A stretch of 64,000 bases of DNA from Holdemania massiliensis AP2 (lineage in GTDB: Bacteria; Bacillota_I; Bacilli_A; Erysipelotrichales; Erysipelotrichaceae), in contig NZ_HE998567.1 in assembly GCF_000327285.1 (NCBI RefSeq), positions 1,239,588 through 1,303,587 on the forward strand, read 5' to 3'. Of this stretch, positions 46,625 to 55,098 are shown piece after piece. Below the pieces are notes generated by a model that was given only the letters and a program-made list of their open reading frames with translations, was not told the origin of the DNA and ran no database searches. The stretch's first letter is position 1. Each line of letters starts with the position of its first letter. The position numbers and the translations under genes are program-made.

Positions 46625-48790
46625 TTATTCCACTTCTTCCGCTTTCTGAATGGAAGGATGTGTGGCCATGATTTTACGCACGCCGAACGGGAAAGCAAAC
46701 GCGATTTTCAGCATGCCTTCGCTGTATTCCAGCACCACACCCTCGCCAAAAGCGGCATGCCGGACGTGATCGCCCTTCTTCCACTTGGTCCGCGGCTTGG
46801 AAGCCAGCCGTTCTTCAAACGGCGCTTCCTCTTCAAACAGCGCTGAATGCAGCTTGATTTCCTTCGGCTTGCCGGTATCGAATGTCGCCCCGATGTGTTC
46901 GATATACTGCGGATCAATTTCCTTGATAAACCGTGACGGCACTTTGATTCGGCTTAAAATGTAGCTGAAACCGGAGCTTTCCGTCAGATAGAGCTTATTC
47001 TGAGCCCGTGTGAAGGCGACATAAGCCAGCCGCCGTTCTTCCTCCAGCCCTTTCAGCTGACTTTCCTGCACAGCGCGGTCATTCGGGAAAATACCTTCGC
47101 TCATGCCGTAGACGAACACCGTATCAAATTCCAGGCCCTTTGCCGCATGCACCGTCATCAGCTGGACATGATCGCCGCCGTCCTCCGCGCCTTTATCCCC
47201 ATACAGCGAAACGAGCTGCAGGTATTCCTCCAGCGAACTGTCCGGGTAATTGACCGTGTAGCTTTCAATATCGGTGATCAGTTCCTTCAGGTTTTCCAGA
47301 CGTTCATTTTCCTTGTCGGCTTCCAGCATGGAACGATAACCGCTGTCGGACAGGATCATTTCCAACAGCCGGCTGATCGATGTTGAAGAAGCCAGATTCT
47401 TCCACTTTTCCACCATTTTGACAAAGTTGTCAATTGTCGTCTGAGCCTTGCCGCTGACAACCTTTTCATCACGAATCACTTCGTACATCGTCTTGCCCGC
47501 AGCCCGTGAACGCTGTACGATTGTATCCATCGTCTTGTTGCCCAAGCCCCGCCGCGGGACATTGATAATCCGCATCAGCGCCAGATCATCGCTGCCGCAG
47601 ACCATCCGCAGATAACACAGCGCATCCTTGATTTCAGCTCGTTCGTAGAATTTGATGCCGCCGTAGATCACATAGGGGATCCGCTGTTCGATCATCGCTT
47701 TTTCCAGCGCACGGGACAAATAGTTGGAACGATAGAGGATTGCGCAGTCGCGGTAGCGCTGACCTTGTTTATGCAGTTCATTGATCTTGCAGGCAATCCA
47801 GGTTGCCTCATATTCTTCCCCGGCACTGGAATAGTGGGTAATCGCCCCGTTGTCTGGTCTTGAAGTAAACAAGTCTTTGTCAACACGATTGCGGTTGTTG
47901 TGAATCAAAGCATTGGCGCCGTTCAGGATGCTTGGTGTTGAACGGTAGTTTTCGTTCAGGACAATCGTTTCACAGGGTTGATAATCCTTCTCAAAGTTCA
48001 TGATGATATTGACATCAGCCCCACGCCAAGTATAAATCGTCTGATCGGGATCGCCGACGACATAAACGGAATTGTCGTTTCCCGCCAGAAGCTGAATCAG
48101 ATCGTACTGAATTTTATCAATATCCTGAAATTCGTCGACATGGATATAATGGAAGCGCTGCACCCATTTTGCCTGGATTTCCGCAAACTGCCGGAACATC
48201 CGTACGGTATAAAGCAAAAGATCATCGAAGTCCAGCGCATAGATCGCCTGCTGACGATTGACGTAATATTCATAAACCTTCGCTTTGTCATTTTCCCCGC
48301 GCAGATCTCCGGCAAACACATAAGCGCGTTCAGGGCTGATCTCCGCACTTTTGTTGTTGGCGATGTAGTCCAGCATGGAGCCAAACGTATAGGTCTGCTT
48401 ATCCAGCCCAAACTCTTTGTAGGCTTCCTTTAAAATACTGCGCTGATCATCGGCATCCATGACCGTAAAGTTGCGCGGCATGCCCATCGCCGGAATATCC
48501 TCACGCAGAATCCGCACGCACAGCGAGTGGATCGTGGAAATAAAGACGGCGTTTCCCTGCTCCGGCAGCATCTGCCGGATTCGTTCCTTCATTTCATTGG
48601 CTGCCTTGTTGGTAAAGGTGATCGCCAGAATTTTATTCGGCCAGACATGGCACTGTTCGATCAGATGCGCAATCCGCATCGTCAGCACGCGGGTCTTGCC
48701 GCTGCCCGCACCCGCGATAATCCGCACATACTGACTTGACGTCAGCACTGCCTTTTTTTGATTTTCATTCAGCATCTCGATAGAAACCAT
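46625..48790 (-). CDS. pcrA: ATP-dependent DNA helicase PcrA (UvrD family)
   Basis: 3'-5' helicase for repair and plasmid replication, 721 residues. Walker A GAGSGKTR (about 28-35), Walker B VDEFQDID (about 218-225), YVVGDPDQTIYTWRGA (motif III), LNENYRS (motif IV), TVHAAKGLEFDTVFV (motif V) and EERRLAYVAFTRAQ (motif VI) are in order. The C-terminal tail ends in KKGDHVRHAAFGEGVVLE, the RNAP-interaction fold typical of PcrA. ATG 48790 (MVSIEML) has AAGAGG upstream; 13 extra open codons are not needed. It stands upstream of ligA. Confidence 0.95.
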   Translation of the reverse strand: MVSIEMLNENQKKAVLTSSQYVRIIAGAGSGKTRVLTMRIAHLIEQCHVWPNKILAITFTNKAANEMKERIRQMLPEQGNAVFISTIHSLCVRILREDIPAMGMPRNFTVMDADDQRSILKEAYKEFGLDKQTYTFGSMLDYIANNKSAEISPERAYVFAGDLRGENDKAKVYEYYVNRQQAIYALDFDDLLLYTVRMFRQFAEIQAKWVQRFHYIHVDEFQDIDKIQYDLIQLLAGNDNSVYVVGDPDQTIYTWRGADVNIIMNFEKDYQPCETIVLNENYRSTPSILNGANALIHNNRNRVDKDLFTSRPDNGAITHYSSAGEEYEATWIACKINELHKQGQRYRDCAILYRSNYLSRALEKAMIEQRIPYVIYGGIKFYERAEIKDALCYLRMVCGSDDLALMRIINVPRRGLGNKTMDTIVQRSRAAGKTMYEVIRDEKVVSGKAQTTIDNFVKMVEKWKNLASSTSISRLLEMILSDSGYRSMLEADKENERLENLKELITDIESYTVNYPDSSLEEYLQLVSLYGDKGAEDGGDHVQLMTVHAAKGLEFDTVFVYGMSEGIFPNDRAVQESQLKGLEEERRLAYVAFTRAQNKLYLTESSGFSYILSRIKVPSRFIKEIDPQYIEHIGATFDTGKPKEIKLHSALFEEEAPFEERLASKPRTKWKKGDHVRHAAFGEGVVLEYSEGMLKIAFAFPFGVRKIMATHPSIQKAEEVE

Positions 48791-49246
48791 TGTCCGACAC
48801 CTCTTCTTTTCTTCCAATATCTTAATCAAACTTTAACGTTCCGTATGCTTGTTTTTTTATCTTTTTCCCACGTTTGGAAACATCCTGAACCTGGATTTAT
48901 TGAAATAACCGCCCTTAAAGCGCACTCCAATGAAGCACTGCGCAGAGTCCGATCCAAACCGCCGGCTCTTGACCGCGACATTCGCGGAACCTGCTGCCCG
49001 AATTTCAAATGCTGTTTCCAGACTTTCTATATTATACATGAAACCATCGGCATTTCTATCCCTGAGCTGACGGTTTCAAAATTTTCATAAATTGATTAAG
49101 TCCTCCGCGGCAGCGTACAGCGATTATTAATAAAAAGTCATTTTCTTTCTCAATCGGAAATGCAGACTCGTCCTGTTTTTCAATCAGAAACCAACTGGCA
49201 GAATACATACGCGCTCATTTCCAAGCCGCTAAATTCTGCGAACGTC
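48791..49246. other. Long leader and spacer upstream of pcrA
   Basis: No gene is supported in these 456 bases. An extended -10 (TGTATAAT on the minus strand, near 49030-49037) would give pcrA a leader of about 230 bases. I see no recognisable riboswitch. Confidence 0.4.
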
Positions 49247-49284
49247 CTGGTAAGGAAAAGGAAGGTCAGTGTGATCCTTCCTTT
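49247..49284 (-). terminator. Intrinsic terminator overlapping the GNAT gene stop
   Basis: AAAAGGAAGG-atcacactga-CCTTCCTTTT on the minus strand; the stop TGA lies in the loop. Confidence 0.85.
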
Positions 49285-50042
49285 TGGCGCAGCATCAATG
49301 TCCAGCCGCTGATCGGCTCAAAACCCAGCCGGCTGTAAATTCTTCCCGCTTCTTCATTCTCGAAGAACAAACATGGCTTTTTGCCTTCGCTTAACAACTG
49401 GCTGCACAACGCCGTCATGACGGCGCTGGCCAAACCGTGACGACGCCAGTCCGCACGGGTCGCCACACCCCCGATCATCGCCGCATCCGCAGTCTCCGCT
49501 GTGCTGTTGGCCTGGCAGACGACCTGATTTTGTTGTTCAATAAAGAAATGCCGGCCTTCCTGTTCGGCAATCCGCCGCGCGATCATGGCCACCTCATTAT
49601 CCATGTCAAACACTTCATCCAACAATGTTTTTAAACGTGCGGCGTCCTCAGGGCGAGCCTGCTGGATCAAAAAGTCGGACTCTGCCTTGACTTTCAGCTC
49701 GCTCAGCTGACAGAACAGACATTCCTCACGGCTGAACGCATCAAAACTCAGCGTATCCAAAACCGCTGTGCGTCCCTGGATCGCCTGAATATCATATTCC
49801 TGAATCAAGCGCTCAACAAACTGGACGTCAACGCGATTTTCCTCACTGGCAATCACCAGATTATGGTAATATACCAGATAAATCCCATGGACAAATTCAT
49901 CTTTATCAATAAAAACCGTCTGAAAGCCCTGGTTAAATCCATAGTTTTCAATATCTCCGATCAGAAACAAATTCAGCGACGGGTTTTGCCGGAGATAATC
50001 CAGACATTCCTGCCGATGTTTTTCGCTGCAGCGAATCATCAT
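49266..50042 (-). CDS. GNAT-family N-acetyltransferase
   Basis: Acyl-CoA-dependent acetyltransferase, about 258 residues. The N-terminal half (CLDYLRQNPSLNLFLIGDIENYGF) matches the N-terminal domain of two-domain GNAT proteins; the C-terminal half carries the acetyl-CoA site IGGVATRADWRRHGLASAVMTAL (about 190-212) and PCLFFENEEAGRIYSRLGFEPI. The start at 50042 follows GAGGTG by about 7 bases; an upstream GTG is also in frame. The substrate is unknown. It is a single-gene unit. Confidence 0.88.
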   Translation of the reverse strand: MMIRCSEKHRQECLDYLRQNPSLNLFLIGDIENYGFNQGFQTVFIDKDEFVHGIYLVYYHNLVIASEENRVDVQFVERLIQEYDIQAIQGRTAVLDTLSFDAFSREECLFCQLSELKVKAESDFLIQQARPEDAARLKTLLDEVFDMDNEVAMIARRIAEQEGRHFFIEQQNQVVCQANSTAETADAAMIGGVATRADWRRHGLASAVMTALCSQLLSEGKKPCLFFENEEAGRIYSRLGFEPISGWTLMLRQKEGSH

Positions 50043-50182
50043 CGCAATCACCTCGATGTCTACTATTTTATCAAACTCCGGCAGTGAGGTGAACTATTTT
50101 TTCAACTTTCTTAATTTTTCCAGCATTCTCTGCGATAATAGAAAAGCCATGATATAATAAATAAATAAGGAGAATCAACAGG

Positions 50183-51076
50183 ATGAAACGAATTGCAAAT
50201 CAATGGAAAGATTACGAATGCTGCGATGCAGGCGATGGTGAGAAGCTTGAACGTTGGCAAAATATACTCTTGCGCAGACCCGATCCTCAGGCGGTATGGA
50301 AGAAAACCGATCATGCCGGATGGGATCGCATTCATGCGCATTACCACCGTTCCAGCCGGGGCGGAGGCAGCTGGGAGTTCAAACAGACTGTGCCGGAGAC
50401 CTGGACGGTATCCTACAAAGAACTGACGTTTAAGGTTTCACCGACCGGCTTTAAGCATACCGGCTTATTTCCGGAACAAGCGGTCAACTGGGATTGGATG
50501 CAAGCCAAAATTCGCAAGGCCAAAGCTAACGGACGGCCGGTGCGGATTCTGAACTTATTTGCCTATACCGGCGGAGCGACGATGGCCTGTGCCAGTGCCG
50601 GAGCCGATGAGGTCGTGCATGTGGATGCCAGTAAGGGAATGGTGCAGTGGGCCAAAGAAAACATGGCACTGTCACATTTGGAAAACCGCACGATCCGCTT
50701 TATCGTCGATGATGTTCTGAAATTTGTCGCACGGGAAAAGCGCCGCGGTCATACCTATCAGGGAATTTTAATGGATCCGCCGTCTTACGGCCGGGGACCC
50801 AATGGTGAAATCTGGAAGCTGGAGGATCAGATCAACGAGCTGGTCAATGCTTGTCTGGATATTCTGGATGACGACGCGTTGTTTCTGTTAGTTAATTCCT
50901 ATACCACCGGTTTTTCCTCCATCGTCTTAGAAAACATTCTGCGCACCACTGTGCTGCGCCGTCATTCGTCCGGCTATGTCTTTGCCGGGGAAGTCGGTCT
51001 TCCGATTACGCAGGACAACATGATCCTGCCATGCGGAATTTACGGCGCATGGAGTGATGAAGATGACGAAGTTTGA
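50183..51076 (+). CDS. Class I SAM-dependent rRNA methyltransferase (RlmI/RlmK-like)
   Basis: A 297-residue enzyme. The PUA-like N-terminal part contains WKKTDHAGWDRIHAHYHRSSRGGGSW; the Rossmann domain has the SAM motif NLFAYTGGATMACASAGADEVVHVDAS (about 120-146) and the catalytic-side ILMDPPSYGRGPNGEIWKL (about 195-213). This is the pattern of 23S rRNA m5C or m2G methyltransferases (COG1092). The start ATG follows AAGGAGA. It overlaps the RluA-type gene, an association common in Bacillota, so both likely act on ribosomal RNA. The exact target is not known. Confidence 0.88.
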   Translation: MKRIANQWKDYECCDAGDGEKLERWQNILLRRPDPQAVWKKTDHAGWDRIHAHYHRSSRGGGSWEFKQTVPETWTVSYKELTFKVSPTGFKHTGLFPEQAVNWDWMQAKIRKAKANGRPVRILNLFAYTGGATMACASAGADEVVHVDASKGMVQWAKENMALSHLENRTIRFIVDDVLKFVAREKRRGHTYQGILMDPPSYGRGPNGEIWKLEDQINELVNACLDILDDDALFLLVNSYTTGFSSIVLENILRTTVLRRHSSGYVFAGEVGLPITQDNMILPCGIYGAWSDEDDEV

Positions 51077-51755
51077 GATTTTATATGAGGATAATCACCT
51101 GCTGATCGTGGTCAAGCCTGTCAACATTGCGGTTCAGGCGGATGACAGCCATGATCCGGATCTGTTGACATTGCTGAAGCAGGACTTGAAAGAGCGGTAT
51201 AAGAAACCAGGGAATGTGTACCTGGGCTTAGTGCATCGCTTAGACCGGCCCGTCGGCGGGGTCATGGTGTTTGCCAAAACTTCCAAGGCCGCTTCCCGAC
51301 TCAGCGATCAGGTCCGCACCCGCAGCCTGAAAAAGACTTACCAGGCAGTGCTGTGCGGTCAGCCGCAAAAGTCTGCAGCAACCTTAAAAGATTGGCTGAT
51401 CAAAGATGAAAAGACCAATCGGGTACGCACAGTTCCTCCAGCTTCACCGAAAGCGAAAGAAGCGATCCTGCACTATCAGATCCTGGGAGAAAGCGAAGGT
51501 TTGTCACTGGTGCAGATTCAGCTGGAAACCGGACGTTCCCATCAGATCCGCGTCCAGTTTGCCAGCCGTCAGCTGTCCTTGTGGGGAGATCAGCGCTACA
51601 ATCCAAAGGCGCGTCCGGGTCAGCAGATCGCTCTGTGGGCAACGTCGCTGACACTGCAGCATCCAATAACGCATGAAAGCATGACCTTTGCCTGTTCACT
51701 TCCGAACAGTTACCCGTGGAATTTATTCTCTCATTCCAATCAGAAAGGAGATTGA
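51063..51755 (+). CDS. RluA-family pseudouridine synthase
   Basis: Isomerises uridine in rRNA or tRNA, 230 residues. The catalytic Asp is in GLVHRLDRPVGGVMVFAKTSKAA (about 57-79), in the HRLDRPVGG form found in this Bacillota subfamily (the usual form is HRLDxxTSG). ETGRSHQIRVQFA and ALWATSLTLQHPIT match the C-terminal motifs. No S4 domain is present. The ATG at 51063 is 9 bases after GGAG; it overlaps the methyltransferase gene by 14 bases. The target RNA is unknown. Confidence 0.92.
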   Translation: MTKFEILYEDNHLLIVVKPVNIAVQADDSHDPDLLTLLKQDLKERYKKPGNVYLGLVHRLDRPVGGVMVFAKTSKAASRLSDQVRTRSLKKTYQAVLCGQPQKSAATLKDWLIKDEKTNRVRTVPPASPKAKEAILHYQILGESEGLSLVQIQLETGRSHQIRVQFASRQLSLWGDQRYNPKARPGQQIALWATSLTLQHPITHESMTFACSLPNSYPWNLFSHSNQKGD

Positions 51756-51759
51756 GAAC

Positions 51760-52881
51760 ATGGCAACAAAAACGCCTGTGAAAAAACGAAAAGTCGTTCG
51801 CCGGAAACGCAGAAGGATTCGCAAATCCGTTCTTTATGGTTTAATCGGAATTGTGGCGGCGATCGTTCTGGTCTTTGTCCTGACGACCATTCCGAAGCTT
51901 TCAACGGACAGCAAGCTGAAGGGTTTGGGCTATTCCAAAGAAAGCATCGCGATGATCAAGAAGCAGAAACTGACCAAGACCATCCTTAACGATAAGCTGT
52001 ATTCCGACAACCTCAATGCTGCGTTAGCCTCGGAAAGCTTCAATAAGGATTATCTGAAGCTGTATCTGGTTACCGATTCCCTGAACAGCGATGACACGCA
52101 GCTCTATGAGCGGCTGCGGGCACGGAATTACCCCGAGGACTCATGCCTGAAATTGTTTGAGAAGCTCAATTTCTGGGAAATTACGCCGCTGTTAGTCTTT
52201 GATTATGTGAGCGACGTCGAAGCCTACATTCAGGACTGCACCGATCATCGGGATGTTAACAGTGAGAATCATTTTGAACTCAGCGGAAAATACGTGAACT
52301 GGTATGACAGCACCTCTGCCTCCGATGCCAAAGATGTCAGTATGATCGTCAACAAGCGATATTATTTAGGGGAGAGCTATGCCCCAGAGGATCTGGTTCA
52401 GCTGAGCTTAACCTATGCCGCGAAGGATTGTTATCTTCGTCAGGAAGCGGCCGATGCCTTAGCCGCAATGTGTGATGAACTCAACGGCGGCGGCAAGCCG
52501 AAGATGTATGCTTCCTCCTCCTACCGCGACTATCAGTATCAGGTCGATTTGTATAACGGCTATGTCAATTCCAAGGGTGAGGAATGGGCGGATTCCATTT
52601 CTGCCCGGCCGGGCTTTTCCGAACATCAGACGGGATTAACCGTAGATATGGCTGCCACCGGCGCGCAGCTTTCCAAGTTTGCGGATACCGATGCGTTTGT
52701 CTGGATGCAGCAGAATGCCCACCGTTTCGGCTGGATCCTGCGTTATCCAGAAGGGAAGGAAATCATCACCGGCTACAGCTATGAAGCCTGGCATTATCGC
52801 TACCTCGGTGTGGAACTGGCTACAAAGGTCCATGATTCCGGCTTAACCTACGACGAATATTACGAATTGTATCTGCGTTAA
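51760..52881 (+). CDS. Membrane-anchored D-Ala-D-Ala carboxypeptidase, VanY family
   Basis: Zinc peptidase that trims peptidoglycan stem peptides, 373 residues. A Lys/Arg-rich cytoplasmic start is followed by one signal-anchor span (VLYGLIGIVAAIVLVFVLTTI, about 24-44). About 175 residues of helical outside region precede the VanY domain (about 225-370): SSYRDYQYQVDLY, zinc ligands in SEHQTGLTVDM (His and Asp) and EAWHYRYLG (His). AAGGAGA lies before the ATG at 51760; the longer open frame overlaps RluA and is not used. It stands four bases after the RluA-type gene, in one transcript. Confidence 0.92.
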   Translation: MATKTPVKKRKVVRRKRRRIRKSVLYGLIGIVAAIVLVFVLTTIPKLSTDSKLKGLGYSKESIAMIKKQKLTKTILNDKLYSDNLNAALASESFNKDYLKLYLVTDSLNSDDTQLYERLRARNYPEDSCLKLFEKLNFWEITPLLVFDYVSDVEAYIQDCTDHRDVNSENHFELSGKYVNWYDSTSASDAKDVSMIVNKRYYLGESYAPEDLVQLSLTYAAKDCYLRQEAADALAAMCDELNGGGKPKMYASSSYRDYQYQVDLYNGYVNSKGEEWADSISARPGFSEHQTGLTVDMAATGAQLSKFADTDAFVWMQQNAHRFGWILRYPEGKEIITGYSYEAWHYRYLGVELATKVHDSGLTYDEYYELYLR

Positions 52882-52896
52882 TTCCATTACGCTGCG

Positions 52897-52924
52897 GATC
52901 GGCATTGCCTGCCGATCTTTTTTT
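52897..52924 (+). terminator. Intrinsic terminator of the methyltransferase-RluA-VanY unit
   Basis: GATCGGCA-ttgcc-TGCCGATC followed by seven T on the plus strand. Confidence 0.9.
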
Positions 52925-52954
52925 ATTTATGCATCTTGGGTTCTCTTAGAGACA

Positions 52955-53000
52955 GAAAAACAGCCGGTTCTTTGCCTGCCTGCAGCATCCCCGACTGTTT
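52955..53000 (-). terminator. Intrinsic terminator of the PTS IID gene
   Basis: Minus-strand stem AACAGTCGG/CCGGCTGTT with a 23-base loop and TTTTTCTG behind it. Confidence 0.7.
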
Positions 53001-53033
53001 GACTTAAATTTGTTGAGGTTTAGATATTTAGGT

Positions 53034-53876
53034 TTAGACTTCGACAATCCCCAAGGAAGCCAAGACGATCGCCAACAGCAGCACTGTCAGGATCAGCCGG
53101 TTGGAATTCATCCATTTCTTGCCCAGCATCCAATAACATAAGACAGCGAACAGCGCCGGCATCAAACCTGGCATAATCGAATCCATATACTTTTGAAGCG
53201 GGAATTCCTGCATCAGCATTTCTCCGGTCTGAGGATCGATTCCCAGGCTGACGGTCAGTGTTTTGAGCGGGAACTTGACCATCGTAGCGATCATGCCGCC
53301 GACCACCGTTAAGCCTAAAACCGAGGCGGCCGCAGTGATCGTTTCCTTAATCCCTGAGAGTGTATTGACAATCTTGGCGCCTTGCTGATAACCGATGTCA
53401 TACAGCTTAAACCGAAGCAGCAGCACGGCGATTAACCAAACTTCCCAGATCATGATGCCGACTATGCTTCCTTCCTTGGCCATCGTCGCGGCAATCGATC
53501 CGAACACAGCACCCGGAATCATGCTGAAAATCGTATCGCCGACGCCCGCAAACGGACCCATCAGCGCGGTTTTCATGGACGAGGCAATGTCAATGCCGGC
53601 ACCGGTTTCTGCCATTTCCTCTTCAATCGCGACGTTCATTCCGACAATGATATCCCCCATTGCCGGGGTGGTGTTAAAAAAGACCGAATGCGCCTGCAGG
53701 GCTTTTTTCTTCAGAGCCGGCTGATCGCCATACAGTTTTTCAATCAGCGGCAGCATGGTGGTCAGATACCCCAGCCCCTGCATTCGTTCGTAGTTCCAGC
53801 CGATCTGAGCATTCCAGATCCAGCGGAGATTGATGCGGCGAAGCTCTTGTTTGTTCAGGCGTTTCGTCTGTGTCAT
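53034..53876 (-). CDS. PTS mannose-family transporter subunit IID, orphan
   Basis: Membrane subunit of a mannose-class phosphotransferase system, 280 residues, matching IID: LNKQELRRINLRWIWNAQIGWNYERMQGLGYL (about 7-38), HSVFFNTTPAMGDIIVGMNVAIEE (about 63-86) and ALMGPFAGVGDTIFSM (about 104-119), with hydrophobic C-terminal spans. IID normally works with IIA, IIB and IIC, and none of them is nearby. The gene has its own promoter and terminator, so it is a stand-alone unit that would have to share partners encoded elsewhere. Confidence 0.92.
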   Translation of the reverse strand: MTQTKRLNKQELRRINLRWIWNAQIGWNYERMQGLGYLTTMLPLIEKLYGDQPALKKKALQAHSVFFNTTPAMGDIIVGMNVAIEEEMAETGAGIDIASSMKTALMGPFAGVGDTIFSMIPGAVFGSIAATMAKEGSIVGIMIWEVWLIAVLLLRFKLYDIGYQQGAKIVNTLSGIKETITAAASVLGLTVVGGMIATMVKFPLKTLTVSLGIDPQTGEMLMQEFPLQKYMDSIMPGLMPALFAVLCYWMLGKKWMNSNRLILTVLLLAIVLASLGIVEV

Positions 53877-53920
53877 AACTTTGAGTCCCCCTCTTCTTTC
53901 TTATCCCTTATTCTGATTTT

Positions 53921-53949
53921 ATTATAGCCCTATTAAAATTAATTGCCAA
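53921..53949 (-). promoter_or_regulatory. Sigma-A promoter of the PTS IID gene
   Basis: Minus strand TTGGCA (53944-53949), 17-base spacer, TATAAT (53921-53926). Confidence 0.8.
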
Positions 53950-54050
53950 TCAATGATTCATATTTTTAAAGGTTTTCAGGTTTTTTTATTCCAACTCATC
54001 TCCGCTAGTTCTTCACTCAGCCTGGTGAAGCAGAGGAATTCCCAGAAGTA

Positions 54051-54079
54051 AAACAAAAGATCCATAACCGGATCTTTTG
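54051..54079 (-). terminator. Intrinsic terminator of the LysR gene
   Basis: AAAAGATCC-ggttat-GGATCTTTT followed by GTTTT on the minus strand, about 22 bases after the stop codon. Confidence 0.8.
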
Positions 54080-54100
54080 TCAGTCCATGAGTCTTATTCG

Positions 54101-55024
54101 TTAAAGCAATTGAATCTGCGAAGTTTCAGGATTTTTCTTTACCTCTGCCGCATAGGCCTTGGCCTGTTCGATCAGTTGGTTGATTCCCGTACTGCGATAG
54201 ACCCCTTTCTGGATCAGAATCACATCGTAGATCACAAACGGGTCGACCCAGTTCAGCTGCACCAGCCCCATCTGCCGCACCTTAGGAACACAAACATACG
54301 GAATCAGACAAATCCGGTTGTCATCCTTGGCGGTATTGATGACGGCATGAATGCTGCCTAAAAACAGCTCAGAAGACGGCCGTGCGCCGTTTTGCGTCAG
54401 ACAGCGGCGGAATTCATCCGTAAAACAACAGTCCTCATACGTATAAGAGAAATTCTCGCGGTTCAGATCGCCGAGATGCACTTCTTCCTGCTGCGCCAAA
54501 CGATGCTGCGGCGAGGTCATCAAACACAGCCGTTCTTCAAACAAAGGAACGATCTGCTGTCCTTCGCTTTCCTGAGTGTTGAGCATCTGCACAAATCCGA
54601 TATCCACTTCGTTCTGATTCAGCCATTCCGGTACCCGTGCACAGCAGATCGCGTTGACCTGCAGCGTCAGCTCCGGCTGAGTCTTCTCCACTGCCGCAAA
54701 GAAATCGCCGAAAGCAAAACCGACCATCAGTTCGCCGCCGGCCACCCGGATGGTGCCAATCGCGGATTTCGTCTGATCGAACTCATACTGCAGCTTGAAA
54801 TAGACGCTGAGCATTTCATCGGCATAGCGCATAAACCGCTTTCCATCATAGGTCAGCTCAATTTTTCCGCTGCGGTATTCTACCAGCTGAACCTGCAGCT
54901 CGTCTTCCAGGGAGCGGATATGCTTGGCAAGCGTCGAGGGGGCATAGCTTAGCTTTTCCGAAGTCTTCATGTAATTTTTTTCCTGAGCCAGCGTTCTGAA
55001 CGTGATCAGCTGTTTAATATCCAT
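54101..55024 (-). CDS. LysR-family transcriptional regulator
   Basis: A 307-residue LysR regulator: N-terminal wHTH (MDIKQLITFRTLAQEKNYMKTSEKLSYAPSTLAKHIRSLEDEL, 1-43) and a C-terminal periplasmic-binding-like effector domain (about 90-300, GTIRVAGGELMVGFAFGDFF). The start at 55024 follows AAGGAGA. It lies downstream of the flavin-reductase lipoprotein gene on the same strand, separated by a hairpin, so it may control that gene. The effector is unknown. Confidence 0.92.
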   Translation of the reverse strand: MDIKQLITFRTLAQEKNYMKTSEKLSYAPSTLAKHIRSLEDELQVQLVEYRSGKIELTYDGKRFMRYADEMLSVYFKLQYEFDQTKSAIGTIRVAGGELMVGFAFGDFFAAVEKTQPELTLQVNAICCARVPEWLNQNEVDIGFVQMLNTQESEGQQIVPLFEERLCLMTSPQHRLAQQEEVHLGDLNRENFSYTYEDCCFTDEFRRCLTQNGARPSSELFLGSIHAVINTAKDDNRICLIPYVCVPKVRQMGLVQLNWVDPFVIYDVILIQKGVYRSTGINQLIEQAKAYAAEVKKNPETSQIQLL

Positions 55025-55043
55025 CGTTGCTCTCCTTCGCTTC

Positions 55044-55076
55044 AAAAGCACCCATTATGAAAATGGATGCTTTTTT
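55044..55076. terminator. Bidirectional hairpin between the flavin reductase and LysR genes
   Basis: AAGCATCCATT/AATGGGTGCTT stem with T4 on the minus side and T6 on the plus side. Some read-through into the LysR gene is possible. Confidence 0.7.
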
Positions 55077-55098
55077 ACTTTATGCTTTGTTCAGCGGA

